DNA of 64,000 nt from Tunturiibacter empetritectus (GTDB lineage: Bacteria; Acidobacteriota; Terriglobia; Terriglobales; Acidobacteriaceae): assembly GCF_014201375.1 (NCBI RefSeq), contig NZ_JACHDZ010000006.1:280843-344842 (forward strand), in the 5' to 3' direction. Made by a program: the position numbers and the translations under genes. Positions 17,833 through 25,453 of the stretch are shown in pieces. The notes under the pieces were generated by a model. It worked only from the letters and a program-made list of their open reading frames with translations. It was not told the DNA's origin and did no database searches. Numbering within the stretch: the stretch's first letter is position 1; every line of letters begins with the position of its first letter.

Positions 17833-18870
17833 TTACTTCTGCGATGTGATGCGAATGACGATTTTCCCGAAGTGCGACGCGGACTCCATGTGAGCGAAGG
17901 CCTCGGCGGCGTGGGAGAAGTCGAAGACCTTGTCGATGACGGGATGAAGGCTGGCCTTGGAGATGGCATCGTTCATCTGCTCGAACATGGCACGGGAGCC
18001 TACATAGATGCCCTGCACGCGAAGTTGCTTGTGAAGAATGGGGGTGAGGGCGACGGGATCCGAGGTGGCGGCACCGGAGAGTACTCCTATCTGCGCGATA
18101 GTGCCGCCGACGCGGGCTGCTCGCAGGGATTGACCGAAGGTGCCGCCACCGCCTACTTCGAGGATGCGATCCGCGCCTATGTTCGCGGTCGTTTCGGTGA
18201 CCCATTTGGACCAGTCGGGGCGCAACTTGTAGTTGCATCCTTCGTCGAGGCCGAGGTTGCGGGCGCGGGATAATTTTTCCTCGCTCGAGGAGGTGCCGAG
18301 GACCCGGGCTCCGAGGAGCTTTGCGAATTGCAGCGCGAAGATGGAGACGCCGCCTGTGCCCTGGATGACTACGGTCTCTTCTGGATGGGTTGGATTGGCT
18401 GGGTCTCCGGCATGATGCAGGGCGTTCCACGCAGTGACACCGGCGCAGGGCAGAGTGGCGGCCTCTTCGTAGGTCAAGTGCTCGGGGAAGCGGACGACTC
18501 CTTCCTGGTCGAGGAGAGCGTACTCGGTGAGCATGCCGTCTACGTCTCCGCCGAGAGCGACCTTTGATTTGTCGGCGGTGAGCGGCCCGTCGAGCCAGCG
18601 CTGCATGAAGATGCCGCAGACACGGTCGCCGGCTTTGACGCGCGTGACACCTTCGCCCGTGGCGACCACCTCTCCCGCTCCGTCGGAACAGGGGATGCGC
18701 GGGAGGGCCATCTTCGGGTTGTAGAGACCCTTGACCATCATGAGATCGCGGTAGTTAAGAGAGACGGCGTGAACCTTGATCAGGACCGTGCCGGGGGTTG
18801 TTTGGGGAGTGGGCAGGTCGATCTGCCGGAGGTAATCGATGCCGAATTGCCGGACCGGGAATGCGTACAT
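17833..18870 (-). CDS. Medium-chain dehydrogenase/reductase, zinc-independent alcohol dehydrogenase-like
   Basis: A 345-residue NAD(P)-dependent oxidoreductase of the MDR superfamily. An N-terminal GroES-like domain (LIKVHAVSLNYRDLMMVKG, then IPCSDGAGEVVATGEGVTRVKAGDRV) precedes a Rossmann domain with VVIQGTGGVSIFALQFAKLLGARVLGT. The catalytic and structural zinc cysteines of classical alcohol dehydrogenases are absent (Asn-Tyr-Arg-Asp replaces the Cys ligand), so it belongs with the quinone oxidoreductase-like group. Substrate unknown. It is transcribed alone from an AT-rich divergent spacer. Confidence 0.9.
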   Translation of the reverse strand: MYAFPVRQFGIDYLRQIDLPTPQTTPGTVLIKVHAVSLNYRDLMMVKGLYNPKMALPRIPCSDGAGEVVATGEGVTRVKAGDRVCGIFMQRWLDGPLTADKSKVALGGDVDGMLTEYALLDQEGVVRFPEHLTYEEAATLPCAGVTAWNALHHAGDPANPTHPEETVVIQGTGGVSIFALQFAKLLGARVLGTSSSEEKLSRARNLGLDEGCNYKLRPDWSKWVTETTANIGADRILEVGGGGTFGQSLRAARVGGTIAQIGVLSGAATSDPVALTPILHKQLRVQGIYVGSRAMFEQMNDAISKASLHPVIDKVFDFSHAAEAFAHMESASHFGKIVIRITSQK

Positions 18871-18942
18871 TTGGGGCCTCTGGACGACGTCAGGTACTGG
18901 TCAAATTGGGATGCAGAAGGAAGAGGAAGTGGCAAACTATTT

Positions 18943-18956
18943 ATATATTGATATAT
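18943..18956. promoter_or_regulatory. AT-rich palindrome in a divergent spacer
   Basis: ATATAT-TG-ATATAT lies between the MDR gene (start 18870, minus) and the small open frame at 18977 (plus), inside the most AT-rich stretch of this spacer. Its position and symmetry fit a regulator site or overlapping -10 elements of divergent promoters. No regulator gene is adjacent. Confidence 0.3.
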
Positions 18957-18976
18957 CGCAGCGTAGAATGGGCAGT

Positions 18977-19225
18977 ATGTCGCGAGGATGGGAGAGTAAA
19001 TCCGTGGAAGAACAGCAAAATCAGGCTGCCGCTCCGAAACCTGTCACCGCAAACGATAATGCCGAGGTGGCGGAACGCAAACGAAGACGGCAGGCGTTAG
19101 AGTTGCAGCGAGAACGTATTCTGTCGGAGCGGACCTCAAGCCCGCATCGACGATCCGCGCTTACGATTGCGTTGGCCGATATCGAAGAAAAGCTCTCGGA
19201 GCTTGGGTGGTCGATTCACCTTTAG
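18977..19225 (+). CDS. Small hypothetical protein
   Basis: An 82-residue, highly charged protein. The N-terminal half is Gln/Ala/Lys-rich and probably disordered; the C-terminal half (ELQRERILSERTSSP then RSALTIALADIEEKLSELGW) should form one or two amphipathic helices. I do not recognise the family. ATG 18977 is chosen; ATG 18968 and earlier in-frame codons are alternatives and none has a clear ribosome binding site. A strong intrinsic terminator 160 bases downstream on the same strand supports transcription in this direction. Confidence 0.5.
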   Translation: MSRGWESKSVEEQQNQAAAPKPVTANDNAEVAERKRRRQALELQRERILSERTSSPHRRSALTIALADIEEKLSELGWSIHL

Positions 19226-19382
19226 GCTTCGACTGCTGGCTGTGGCAATTGTGCTCCACGGCGTCAGCGTCAACATCGCTGATGTCTGATCGGTCGCCGA
19301 CTTTGCGGCTTGACCGGCGCTTGACCACTGGCGCGTAAAAGACCTCGCTGGGAAGAAGTTCAATCGTTCATGTGGGAATGAG

Positions 19383-19414
19383 AAGGGCCGCTCTGGGCGG
19401 CCCTTTTGTTTTTT
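19383..19414 (+). terminator. Intrinsic terminator
   Basis: AAGGGCCG (19383-19390), loop CTCTGGG and CGGCCCTT (19398-19405) are followed by TTGTTTTTT. This is a textbook plus-strand terminator. It ends the transcript of the small gene at 18977-19225 and lies just before the convergent ompA-like stop at 19427. Confidence 0.8.
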
Positions 19415-19426
19415 GAAGAAACGAAA

Positions 19427-21019
19427 TTACTGCGGTGTTGCGGAGGGAGCGGGATCGGCGTCAGGGCTGCTCTGTTGAACACCGATTGCGTCGCCTGAGA
19501 CGACTAGATTGACGCGGCGGTTCTGGGCTCGGCCCTGCGCGGTGGCGTTGTCGGCTACAGGCTTGGCTTTGCCGTAACCGGTGGCGGTGATGTTGTCTGG
19601 CTGGACGCCCTGGGTTTCCAGGAAGTCGCGAACGGCGTCGGCTCGGTTCTCCGAGAGTTTCTGGTTGTATTGGTCGCCTCCGACGCTGTCGGTGTAACCC
19701 TCGACCTGAAGCTTCAATCCTGGGTAGGCCTGCAGAATTCCAGCCACCTTGGCCAGACTGATCTGAGTGTTGGTCTTGAGGGTGTAGCGGCCGGTGTCAA
19801 AGAGCACGTCGGACATGTTGACGATGAGACCGCGGGCCGATTCACTGGTGGCAAGGACGCTGTTCAATTGAGCGCGAAGCCTCTCGCGAACTGCGTTGGC
19901 GTCGGTTGCGCTCTTGTTGGCAGCGGCCGCACGCGCCTGTGCTTCGGCAGCGGCTGCTTCGGCACGGGCGCGGTCGGCATCCGCCTCAGCCTGGGCGGCA
20001 CGGGCACGTTCGGCCTCGAGCTGGGACTGTTGAGCCTGAAGCTGCGACTGTTGGGCCTGAGCCTCGGCGTCGCGCTTGGCGTTGTCAGCGTTCAACTGGC
20101 GCTCGGCTGCCTGCTTGCGCAGAGTGACGAGGCGAGCGTCTTCAGCACGCTGTACGGCCTGACGCGCGAAGGTGATCTCCATCTTGCGATCGCCCTTTTT
20201 GTTCTGATCGATGTCGGTGGCGTTGCGAAGGTCCTGCATCGCCTCCGCCATGATGTCGGGAGCGTATTTGTCCGCCCCGGTGTTTTGGGCGATTCGAATA
20301 GCGTTATTGGCCTGATACAGCTCAAGCGGCGACCTCTCATCCCGAGTAATCGGGTTCAGGTTCGACTTGGAGCCCTCCGTCTGAGCGTACGCGCCGCGTG
20401 CCAGAAGCGAGTAGTGGGCATTCACTTTTTCGAGCACGCCGGTTGTTTTGTCATTGAGAATCACGTTTTGAAGCACGACGACGTCGCTTGGCTGCGTTAC
20501 CGAGAAATAGGGCTCTGCGGTGACGATCATGCCGAAGGACTGCAGGGCGGTGGTCACCTCGATGTTGTTCTTGTTGTTGGCAGGAAGGACCTCGCCAAGG
20601 TTGTTGGGACGGCCGTCGGGGGTGATCGCCCAGAGGACATAGGTCAGGTACTCGGGGCCGAAGCCGTTAGCCGGAGTGAGTCCTTGGAACCGGGCTGAGA
20701 TGTGAATTCCACCACGCTCGCTTGTTACCTTGGCCTCCCCTTTGGCCAACGGAAGAAGAGCCGTACCCTTGAAGCCTATATTGGTCGAACCGCTGCGATG
20801 GAGGTAGTTGACAGCGTCGAGGTCGCGCTGGACGACCTTCACCCGGTAGAGATAGATCCCGTTGTCCTGTTTCTTGATCTCATTCGTGTCCTGAGGGGGA
20901 TTTGCCTGGGAGGTCGGGTTTGGTTCCTGCGCGCGGAGCTTCAAAGATCCGGCTGCGAAGTATCCAGAGATTCCAGCAGAAAGCATGAGGGCAGTAAAGA
21001 CGTTCTTGGCGCGATTCAT
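19427..21019 (-). CDS. OmpA-family envelope protein with coiled-coil spacer
   Basis: A 530-residue exported protein. A signal peptide occupies about residues 1-30 (FTALMLSAGISGYFAAGSLKLRA). Residues about 45-200 are beta-rich and unassigned. Next are a DUF4398-like helical segment and an Ala/Gln/Glu-rich coiled coil (about 285-375). The C-terminal OmpA domain (about 400-505) has LFDTGRYTLK and EGYTDSVGGDQYNQKLSENRADAV with peptidoglycan-contacting Asp and Arg, as in Pal/OmpA. It probably links the outer membrane to peptidoglycan. AAGGAG precedes the ATG, and a promoter is proposed at 21084-21113. The last 20 residues are Pro/Ala-rich. Confidence 0.9.
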   Translation of the reverse strand: MNRAKNVFTALMLSAGISGYFAAGSLKLRAQEPNPTSQANPPQDTNEIKKQDNGIYLYRVKVVQRDLDAVNYLHRSGSTNIGFKGTALLPLAKGEAKVTSERGGIHISARFQGLTPANGFGPEYLTYVLWAITPDGRPNNLGEVLPANNKNNIEVTTALQSFGMIVTAEPYFSVTQPSDVVVLQNVILNDKTTGVLEKVNAHYSLLARGAYAQTEGSKSNLNPITRDERSPLELYQANNAIRIAQNTGADKYAPDIMAEAMQDLRNATDIDQNKKGDRKMEITFARQAVQRAEDARLVTLRKQAAERQLNADNAKRDAEAQAQQSQLQAQQSQLEAERARAAQAEADADRARAEAAAAEAQARAAAANKSATDANAVRERLRAQLNSVLATSESARGLIVNMSDVLFDTGRYTLKTNTQISLAKVAGILQAYPGLKLQVEGYTDSVGGDQYNQKLSENRADAVRDFLETQGVQPDNITATGYGKAKPVADNATAQGRAQNRRVNLVVSGDAIGVQQSSPDADPAPSATPQ

Positions 21020-21083
21020 TCACAATCTCCTTGCCGAACACTAGCTAATGGCACAGGCACAGAACTTTTCCTGCATCTGGCGG

Positions 21084-21113
21084 ATTATCATGCGATGCGC
21101 AGGCCGGGGTAAA
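21084..21113 (-). promoter_or_regulatory. Putative sigma70-type promoter of the OmpA-family gene
   Basis: On the minus strand TTTACC (21113-21108) and GATAAT (21089-21084) are separated by 18 bases; the -10 is preceded by AT, and transcription would begin about 55 bases before the ATG at 21019. Visual match only. Confidence 0.45.
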
Positions 21114-21115
21114 GG

Positions 21116-21143
21116 GTGTCCGGAGGGGCGCGTTACCGGACAC
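21116..21143. repeat. Inverted repeat next to the OmpA-family promoter
   Basis: GTGTCCGG (21116-21123) and CCGGACAC (21136-21143) are perfect 8-bp arms around a 12-base centre. It sits immediately upstream of the proposed -35, where an activator or repressor site would be expected. A hairpin ending some upstream transcript is the alternative, but no T run follows on either strand. Confidence 0.4.
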
Positions 21144-21225
21144 ACTCCGTAAGAATACACAAATACAAAACGCAGAAAACAGGCAAGTTGCAGAGACGGA
21201 ACAGCGCGGACCCTCCGGACGAACG

Positions 21226-21249
21226 ACGGCCCCCGCTGAGGAGGGCCGT
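21226..21249 (-). terminator. Hairpin after the GvpL/F-like gene
   Basis: ACGGCCC (21226-21232) and GGGCCGT (21243-21249) pair across a 10-base loop, 16 bases past the stop at 21265. Flanking ACGAC/GTCGT could extend the stem with a bulge. There is no T run, so it is at best a weak terminator. Confidence 0.35.
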
Positions 21250-21264
21250 TGGTGTCGTCTGGCG

Positions 21265-22002
21265 CTATGCGCTGTGCTGATGTTGTGGGGTGGTCTTATG
21301 TACGAAGTGATACGGAGGCCAGGGGCCGGAGAGTTGCATGCGGCAGTCTTTGAGTTCGAGCGTGGCTGAGGTGTACTTGTTCTGGTAACGCTCCACGGTC
21401 TTGTTGTCGATCAGGTGGGCGATGTCGAGAAGCATCTTGCCGGTGTCCATGCGCTTGCAGGTGATCTCTTCGGCCAGCGGCAGGAACATGCGATGCATCT
21501 GGATGGAGAGGGCGCGGGCCTTCGATTGACGCTCGCGTTGACGGCTGGCACTCTCGCGCAGGCTGGTCAGGTATTGCTGGCCGACTGTCATGTCGCGAGC
21601 TGAGTTACCGGGGCAGATGTCGTCAACCAGGACCTTGAGATGCATCTCGGCCTTGCCGCGGAGGCGCTCAACGTTAGCCTGGAAGTGTCGCTGATTGGAG
21701 CGGACGGAGCGGCGCAGGGCGTCGTCATCCTGGAAGGTGGTGCCAAAGCGAAAGGGCAGAACGGTGGAGAGCTTAAAGCAGTCTGCGACGACACGTGCGT
21801 GGTCTTTGGCGGCCTGCTGGTCGAGCCGGGCAGTGTCTTCGGGGCTGTGCTCGGAGACGATGACCGCAAGATCACTGGCAGGAAAGAGAAACGTCTGGTT
21901 ACCGAAGAGTCCCGAGACATTCGTCAGGGGCATCGGGCGGCGGTGGCGACAAAGCTCCGGAAATGCTTGTCTCTCTGCGACGCAATACGCGTACCATGCC
22001 AT
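21265..22002 (-). CDS. Orphan GvpL/GvpF-family protein
   Basis: A 245-residue cytosolic protein. It carries the GvpL/F pattern: MAWYAYCV at the start, VSGLFGNQTFLF, DLAVIVSEHSPED, the motif DHARVVADCF then STVLPFRFGTTFQDDDALR, RLRGKAEMHLKVLV, and the C-terminal LSGPWPPYHFV. In gas-vesicle producers GvpF/GvpL are minor accessory proteins that bind GvpA during assembly. No gvpA or other gas vesicle gene is present in this window, so the protein either has another role or works with genes elsewhere. A promoter (22167-22196) is proposed upstream. The family call rests on these motifs only. Confidence 0.8.
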   Translation of the reverse strand: MAWYAYCVAERQAFPELCRHRRPMPLTNVSGLFGNQTFLFPASDLAVIVSEHSPEDTARLDQQAAKDHARVVADCFKLSTVLPFRFGTTFQDDDALRRSVRSNQRHFQANVERLRGKAEMHLKVLVDDICPGNSARDMTVGQQYLTSLRESASRQRERQSKARALSIQMHRMFLPLAEEITCKRMDTGKMLLDIAHLIDNKTVERYQNKYTSATLELKDCRMQLSGPWPPYHFVHKTTPQHQHSA

Positions 22003-22166
22003 AGCTTTTTATCCTTCCGAGCGCGCTGAGGGGTCTAACTGCCCCATCAGGAAGTTGTTATGTAACTCAAACCGATACGTAAATTTTGAAGGAAGTCTTC
22101 ATTTCATTAGGTTTTTGGTCCTGAGAAGCAGGCCTATTTGCCGCAAACTCCGCCGAACCGAAACGG

Positions 22167-22196
22167 ATAGTATGCCTATTGAAGTACGGTTGGCAA
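22167..22196 (-). promoter_or_regulatory. Putative promoter of the GvpL/F-like gene
   Basis: On the minus strand TTGCCA (22196-22191) and TACTAT (22172-22167) are 18 bases apart. The leader to the ATG at 22002 would be about 155 bases, long enough for regulation in the untranslated region. Confidence 0.4.
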
Positions 22197-22368
22197 TACT
22201 TTCTTCGCCGAAAAGATGCACTATTTTCTGGGCACGCACTTTCGCGATCTGGAGGCTCGGCAAGAGGTCGGACCGGCGACACTGCCCTCGGAAGGTCGCC
22301 CCCTGGCTGAGACCAAAGATACGGATCTACTCATCAGAGACGGATCTCTGCTTCAGATCTACTCTTCT

Positions 22369-22530
22369 CTACTCTCCGGTTGAAGTCTCTTTCGATTTGA
22401 TAGGCGTAGGCGCACGGGTCCGCCAGGAGGGAGGATCTGAAGCAGCCATCGGCCTGGGAGCAGAGTCTTCCGGGCTGGAGATACCGACCAGACGCAATAC
22501 TTTTCCAATGACACGAACAACGGGTCGCAT
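22369..22530 (-). CDS. Possible small protein of 53 residues
   Basis: ATG at 22530 is preceded by CGAGG at a distance of 6 bases. The product begins with a basic, hydrophobic stretch (MRPVVRVIGKVLRLVGI) that could be an amphipathic helix, followed by a Pro/Ser/Thr-rich tail ending KSKETSTGE. I do not recognise it. It lies upstream of the GvpL/F-like gene on the same strand but separated by a putative promoter. The ribosome binding site and hydrophilic tail argue for a real gene; the short length argues against. Confidence 0.35.
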   Translation of the reverse strand: MRPVVRVIGKVLRLVGISSPEDSAPRPMAASDPPSWRTRAPTPIKSKETSTGE

Positions 22531-22582
22531 ATTTACCTCGAAACCGCGCCGACTTCTGTCCAGGCTACGCTATTTTTAACGG

Positions 22583-23779
22583 ATGAGCTCACACTACCAA
22601 ACGAATCCCGGCAGCAGGCGCGGTAAGTGGTACAGCCTGTTCGCCTTGAGTCTGATCACAGGCGTCGCCTTTCAGCAGACAGCAACAGTATGCGCCCAGA
22701 GCGCCCCGGCAAAACCGGCACCCGACATCATCGTGTTTACCAATGGCGATCAGTTGACTGGAACTCTGGAGCGGGCGACGGGCGATTCTTTTGTCTTCAA
22801 GAGCGATATCGTCGGCGAGATTACAGTCACTGCGGACAAGATCAAAGAGTTGCACACCGGGGGTAAGTTCGTCGCGCTCAAGAACGGCGAAAAAGTGACG
22901 CGTACTTCGAAGACGCCAGGGACGATCACCTATCGGGACAATGCCGTGACGCTGGCGGATACCTCTTCCTCGAGCGTGATTGACACGGTGCCTGTGAAGG
23001 ATCTCTCTGTTTTGATCGACGGCGCGACCTATACCAAAGAGGTGACGGGGAATCCGGGCATCTTCCAGGACTGGACCGGGGGGCTATCGGGCGGCGTGAC
23101 GCTGGTCGAATCCACGCAGACAGGACAGACATTCAGCGCGGCGGTCAATCTGATACGGCTGGTTCCTTCGGTGATGTTTCTGCCAGCGAGAACGCGTGAT
23201 TCGATCAACGTGCTGGAGACCTATGGCAAGTTGACGCAGCCTGTGATTCCGCAGACGACTCCTCCGACGCCGGATTCGGTGGCGAAGACGAACATCTTCC
23301 ATGCAGATGCAGAACACGATAAGTATCTTACTCCACGGCTTTATGCTCTGGTTGGATTGTCGTACGACCACAACTTTGCTCAAGGCCTGAACCTGCAACA
23401 GATCTACGGAGCTGGTCTTGGTTACACCGTGATTCAGACACCGGTTCAGGAGTTCGATGTAAAGGCGGATGTGCACTATGAGAGACAAAACTTCGTGCCG
23501 CCCACCGCGAGCACGGACCTGATCGGATCAAGCTTCACCGAGCTGTACCACCGCACCCTGCCACGGAAGATACTCTTTACGGAGAGCGGAACGTTTATTC
23601 CGGCGTGGAACGATCCGAGCATCTACTCCGCGATCTTCGAAGCTGGATTGCAGTTACCTACCTATAGACGACTTAGCCTCAATCTGAATTTGCAGGATAA
23701 CTACCTTAGCAATCCGGCGTTTGGTTATAAAGACAACAGCTTCCAATTCGTGACGGGCGTTACCTACTCGCTGAAGTAG
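22583..23779 (+). CDS. DUF481 outer-membrane beta-barrel protein
   Basis: A 398-residue exported protein with an N-terminal signal (about residues 12-40, LFALSLITGVAFQQTATVCAQS). Residues 48-110 form a small SH3-like beta domain (VFTNGDQLTGTLERATGDSFVFKSDIVGEITV). From about 155 the DUF481 (YdiY-like) domain alternates aromatic and polar residues and ends with FQFVTGVTYSLK, the terminal aromatic signal of outer-membrane barrels. Family members are salt- or stress-related barrels of unknown function. A strong hairpin terminator follows 16 bases after the stop. Confidence 0.85.
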   Translation: MSSHYQTNPGSRRGKWYSLFALSLITGVAFQQTATVCAQSAPAKPAPDIIVFTNGDQLTGTLERATGDSFVFKSDIVGEITVTADKIKELHTGGKFVALKNGEKVTRTSKTPGTITYRDNAVTLADTSSSSVIDTVPVKDLSVLIDGATYTKEVTGNPGIFQDWTGGLSGGVTLVESTQTGQTFSAAVNLIRLVPSVMFLPARTRDSINVLETYGKLTQPVIPQTTPPTPDSVAKTNIFHADAEHDKYLTPRLYALVGLSYDHNFAQGLNLQQIYGAGLGYTVIQTPVQEFDVKADVHYERQNFVPPTASTDLIGSSFTELYHRTLPRKILFTESGTFIPAWNDPSIYSAIFEAGLQLPTYRRLSLNLNLQDNYLSNPAFGYKDNSFQFVTGVTYSLK

Positions 23780-23794
23780 CCAGCGCTTCAAAGA

Positions 23795-23840
23795 GAACGG
23801 CCTCGACGTGAATGTTGCGTCGAGGCCGTTCCCTTTTGCT
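23795..23840. terminator. Strong bidirectional terminator
   Basis: GAACGGCCTCGACG (23795-23808) and CGTCGAGGCCGTTC (23818-23831) form a perfect 14-bp stem with a 9-base loop. CCTTTTGCTCTT follows on the plus strand. It separates the convergent DUF481 and cytochrome genes. Confidence 0.85.
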
Positions 23841-23857
23841 CTTCGAGCACCGAAGGC

Positions 23858-24415
23858 TTACGGTGTTGGGGAGTCGAGAATCTGGGTGACGGGACCGGGT
23901 AGCTCCTTGTCGGCGTTCTTCAGAAGCAGGCTGACCTGCCACATCTGGGTATCGGAGAGGACATGCTTGTAGGAGGGCATGCCAGAGAGGCGGATGCCGT
24001 TGGCGACCTTCCAGTAGGTCTCGCCTGGTTCATCGTCGCTGACGCCGACTACATCGCTATTTGAGTGTTTTTTCCAGAGCTGTGGAGCCGAGGGAAACAT
24101 TGCTTTGGCAAAGGGCACATCGCGGCCGGGAGTGCCGTGGCAGCTTGCGCACTGAGCACGGTAGATGTGCGCTCCGGACTCGAAGACATCCTCGCTGGTG
24201 CCGAAGGGAGCGGCTTTGGACTCGCGCTCGATGCGGGCATCGAGAGGAACCCTGACGATCTGTTTTTCGAACGGCAGGGGCGCGTCAGCCACCGCGACTG
24301 GCAGCGGTCCGAACTTGAGATAAACGAAGAGTCCCAGGGCTGCGGCGACAATGCCGATTAGAAAACCGAGAAAGACTTTGCCAAAACCGCCACTGCCGCT
24401 GCTTTTTTTCGCCAT
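23858..24415 (-). CDS. Membrane-anchored monohaem cytochrome c
   Basis: A 185-residue protein. An N-terminal helix (about 12-34, VFLGFLIGIVAAALGLFVYLKF) anchors it, with the rest in the periplasm. One haem site, CASCHG, is followed by the probable axial Met in GIRLSGMPSYKHVLSD. This is the layout of class I c-type cytochromes carrying electrons between dehydrogenases and terminal oxidases. ATG 24415 is chosen because AAGGAG lies 10 bases upstream. No oxidase or dehydrogenase gene is adjacent, so its partner is unknown. Confidence 0.92.
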   Translation of the reverse strand: MAKKSSGSGGFGKVFLGFLIGIVAAALGLFVYLKFGPLPVAVADAPLPFEKQIVRVPLDARIERESKAAPFGTSEDVFESGAHIYRAQCASCHGTPGRDVPFAKAMFPSAPQLWKKHSNSDVVGVSDDEPGETYWKVANGIRLSGMPSYKHVLSDTQMWQVSLLLKNADKELPGPVTQILDSPTP

Positions 24416-24555
24416 CTTGAGCAAACTCCTTTGGGGTGAAGGCCGCTTTGAGGGGCGGCGGATGTTCTAATAAGGGATGGCCGCAGTTGGGGTTCCAGCC
24501 AGCGGGCCTCGAGTTCCACAATAGCAAAGCCAAGCTTGTGCAGGAGTAATCGTTG

Positions 24556-25290
24556 ATGTTCGGTTTTCGTTCGAGTGTAAAGAAGGTAGCAGGATTGTTG
24601 CTGGTGGGGCTGATGGCCAGCGGAGCAGTTGCAGTACAGGCGCAAGTGACGCACAGGACGCGGCGAGAGTCGAGCGCAAACCGCAAGGCCCGCATTGCGA
24701 GGACGACGGCAGAGACCTACGGCCACCGGTATGAAGTTGCGGGTGGTGGCGGGTACATGCGGTTCAAAGCCGGATCTTCGCTGCAAAAGAACAATGAAGT
24801 GACGTTCTGGGCGTCGGGAACGTACTTCCTGAATCCGAAGCTGGGAATCATCGGCGAAGTTCGCGGGGCGTATGGGAATGCGAAGATCGGAAACAACCTT
24901 GGCTCGCCCGTCACCCTCCCCTTCAATCCGCAGATCTCCGAGTATCCGTTCCTGGGCGGCGTGGCGTACCGGGTATATGCGAAGGAGAAGGTTGCGGTGA
25001 CGGTGACTGGCGAGGGCGGAGCTGTGCTGGGCAAGTTCGACGGGGGAGCCAAGGGCTTCCAATCGAAGGATATCGGGGTGTGGCAGGATGCGACCAAGCC
25101 GGCCTTTGCTCTTGGCGCCAACTTCGACTACAACTTCTATCCGAACATCGCGTTCAGGGTTTCGCCAACTTACGTGGGTACGTTCTTCCGGCTGGATCCG
25201 TTGGATCTGACCCACGGACCGCAGAGCACGATCCAGAACAACTTCGGGGTCAATGTCGGTCTGGTGTATCGGTTTGGAAAGATCAAGTAA
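24556..25290 (+). CDS. Exported outer-membrane beta-barrel protein
   Basis: A 244-residue protein with a cleavable signal (SVKKVAGLLLVGLMASGAVAVQAQ) and a short Arg-rich segment after it. The rest alternates as beta strands (YEVAGGGGYMRFKAGSS, YFLNPKLGIIGEVRGAYGN, FRVSPTYVGTFFRLDPLD) and ends with FGVNVGLVYRFGKIK, typical of OmpA/OmpW-like eight-stranded barrels. No enzyme motif is seen. AGGAG lies 9 bases before ATG 24556. Divergent from the cytochrome gene. Confidence 0.8.
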   Translation: MFGFRSSVKKVAGLLLVGLMASGAVAVQAQVTHRTRRESSANRKARIARTTAETYGHRYEVAGGGGYMRFKAGSSLQKNNEVTFWASGTYFLNPKLGIIGEVRGAYGNAKIGNNLGSPVTLPFNPQISEYPFLGGVAYRVYAKEKVAVTVTGEGGAVLGKFDGGAKGFQSKDIGVWQDATKPAFALGANFDYNFYPNIAFRVSPTYVGTFFRLDPLDLTHGPQSTIQNNFGVNVGLVYRFGKIK

Positions 25291-25453
25291 GCGTTGGCCA
25301 ATTCTGAACGGGTGCGGCGAGAGACTTCGCTGCACCCGTTTTGTTTTTTGGCGCTGATTCCGGGTGCGGGTGGAGCAAGCCCTCATTCGGCCAGAGGTGC
25401 CGCAGCGCAAGTAAAATGCGTTAGTGGAATGATCCGTAGGAGGGCAGTTCGTA

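Larger units (their letters stand above)
22003..22582. other. Long spacer between GvpL/F-like and DUF481 genes
   Basis: This 580-base stretch between divergent genes contains a proposed minus-strand promoter (22167-22196) and one possible small gene (22369-22530). A plus-strand frame stays open through it, but the translation is Arg/Ser-rich with no protein-like pattern, and it continues into the antisense of the GvpL/F gene. Confidence 0.5.

Noticed and set aside
21695..22579. 294-residue plus-strand frame over the GvpL/F gene and its upstream spacer
   Set aside because: Half is antisense to a real gene and the rest is Arg/Ser-rich without protein-like features.
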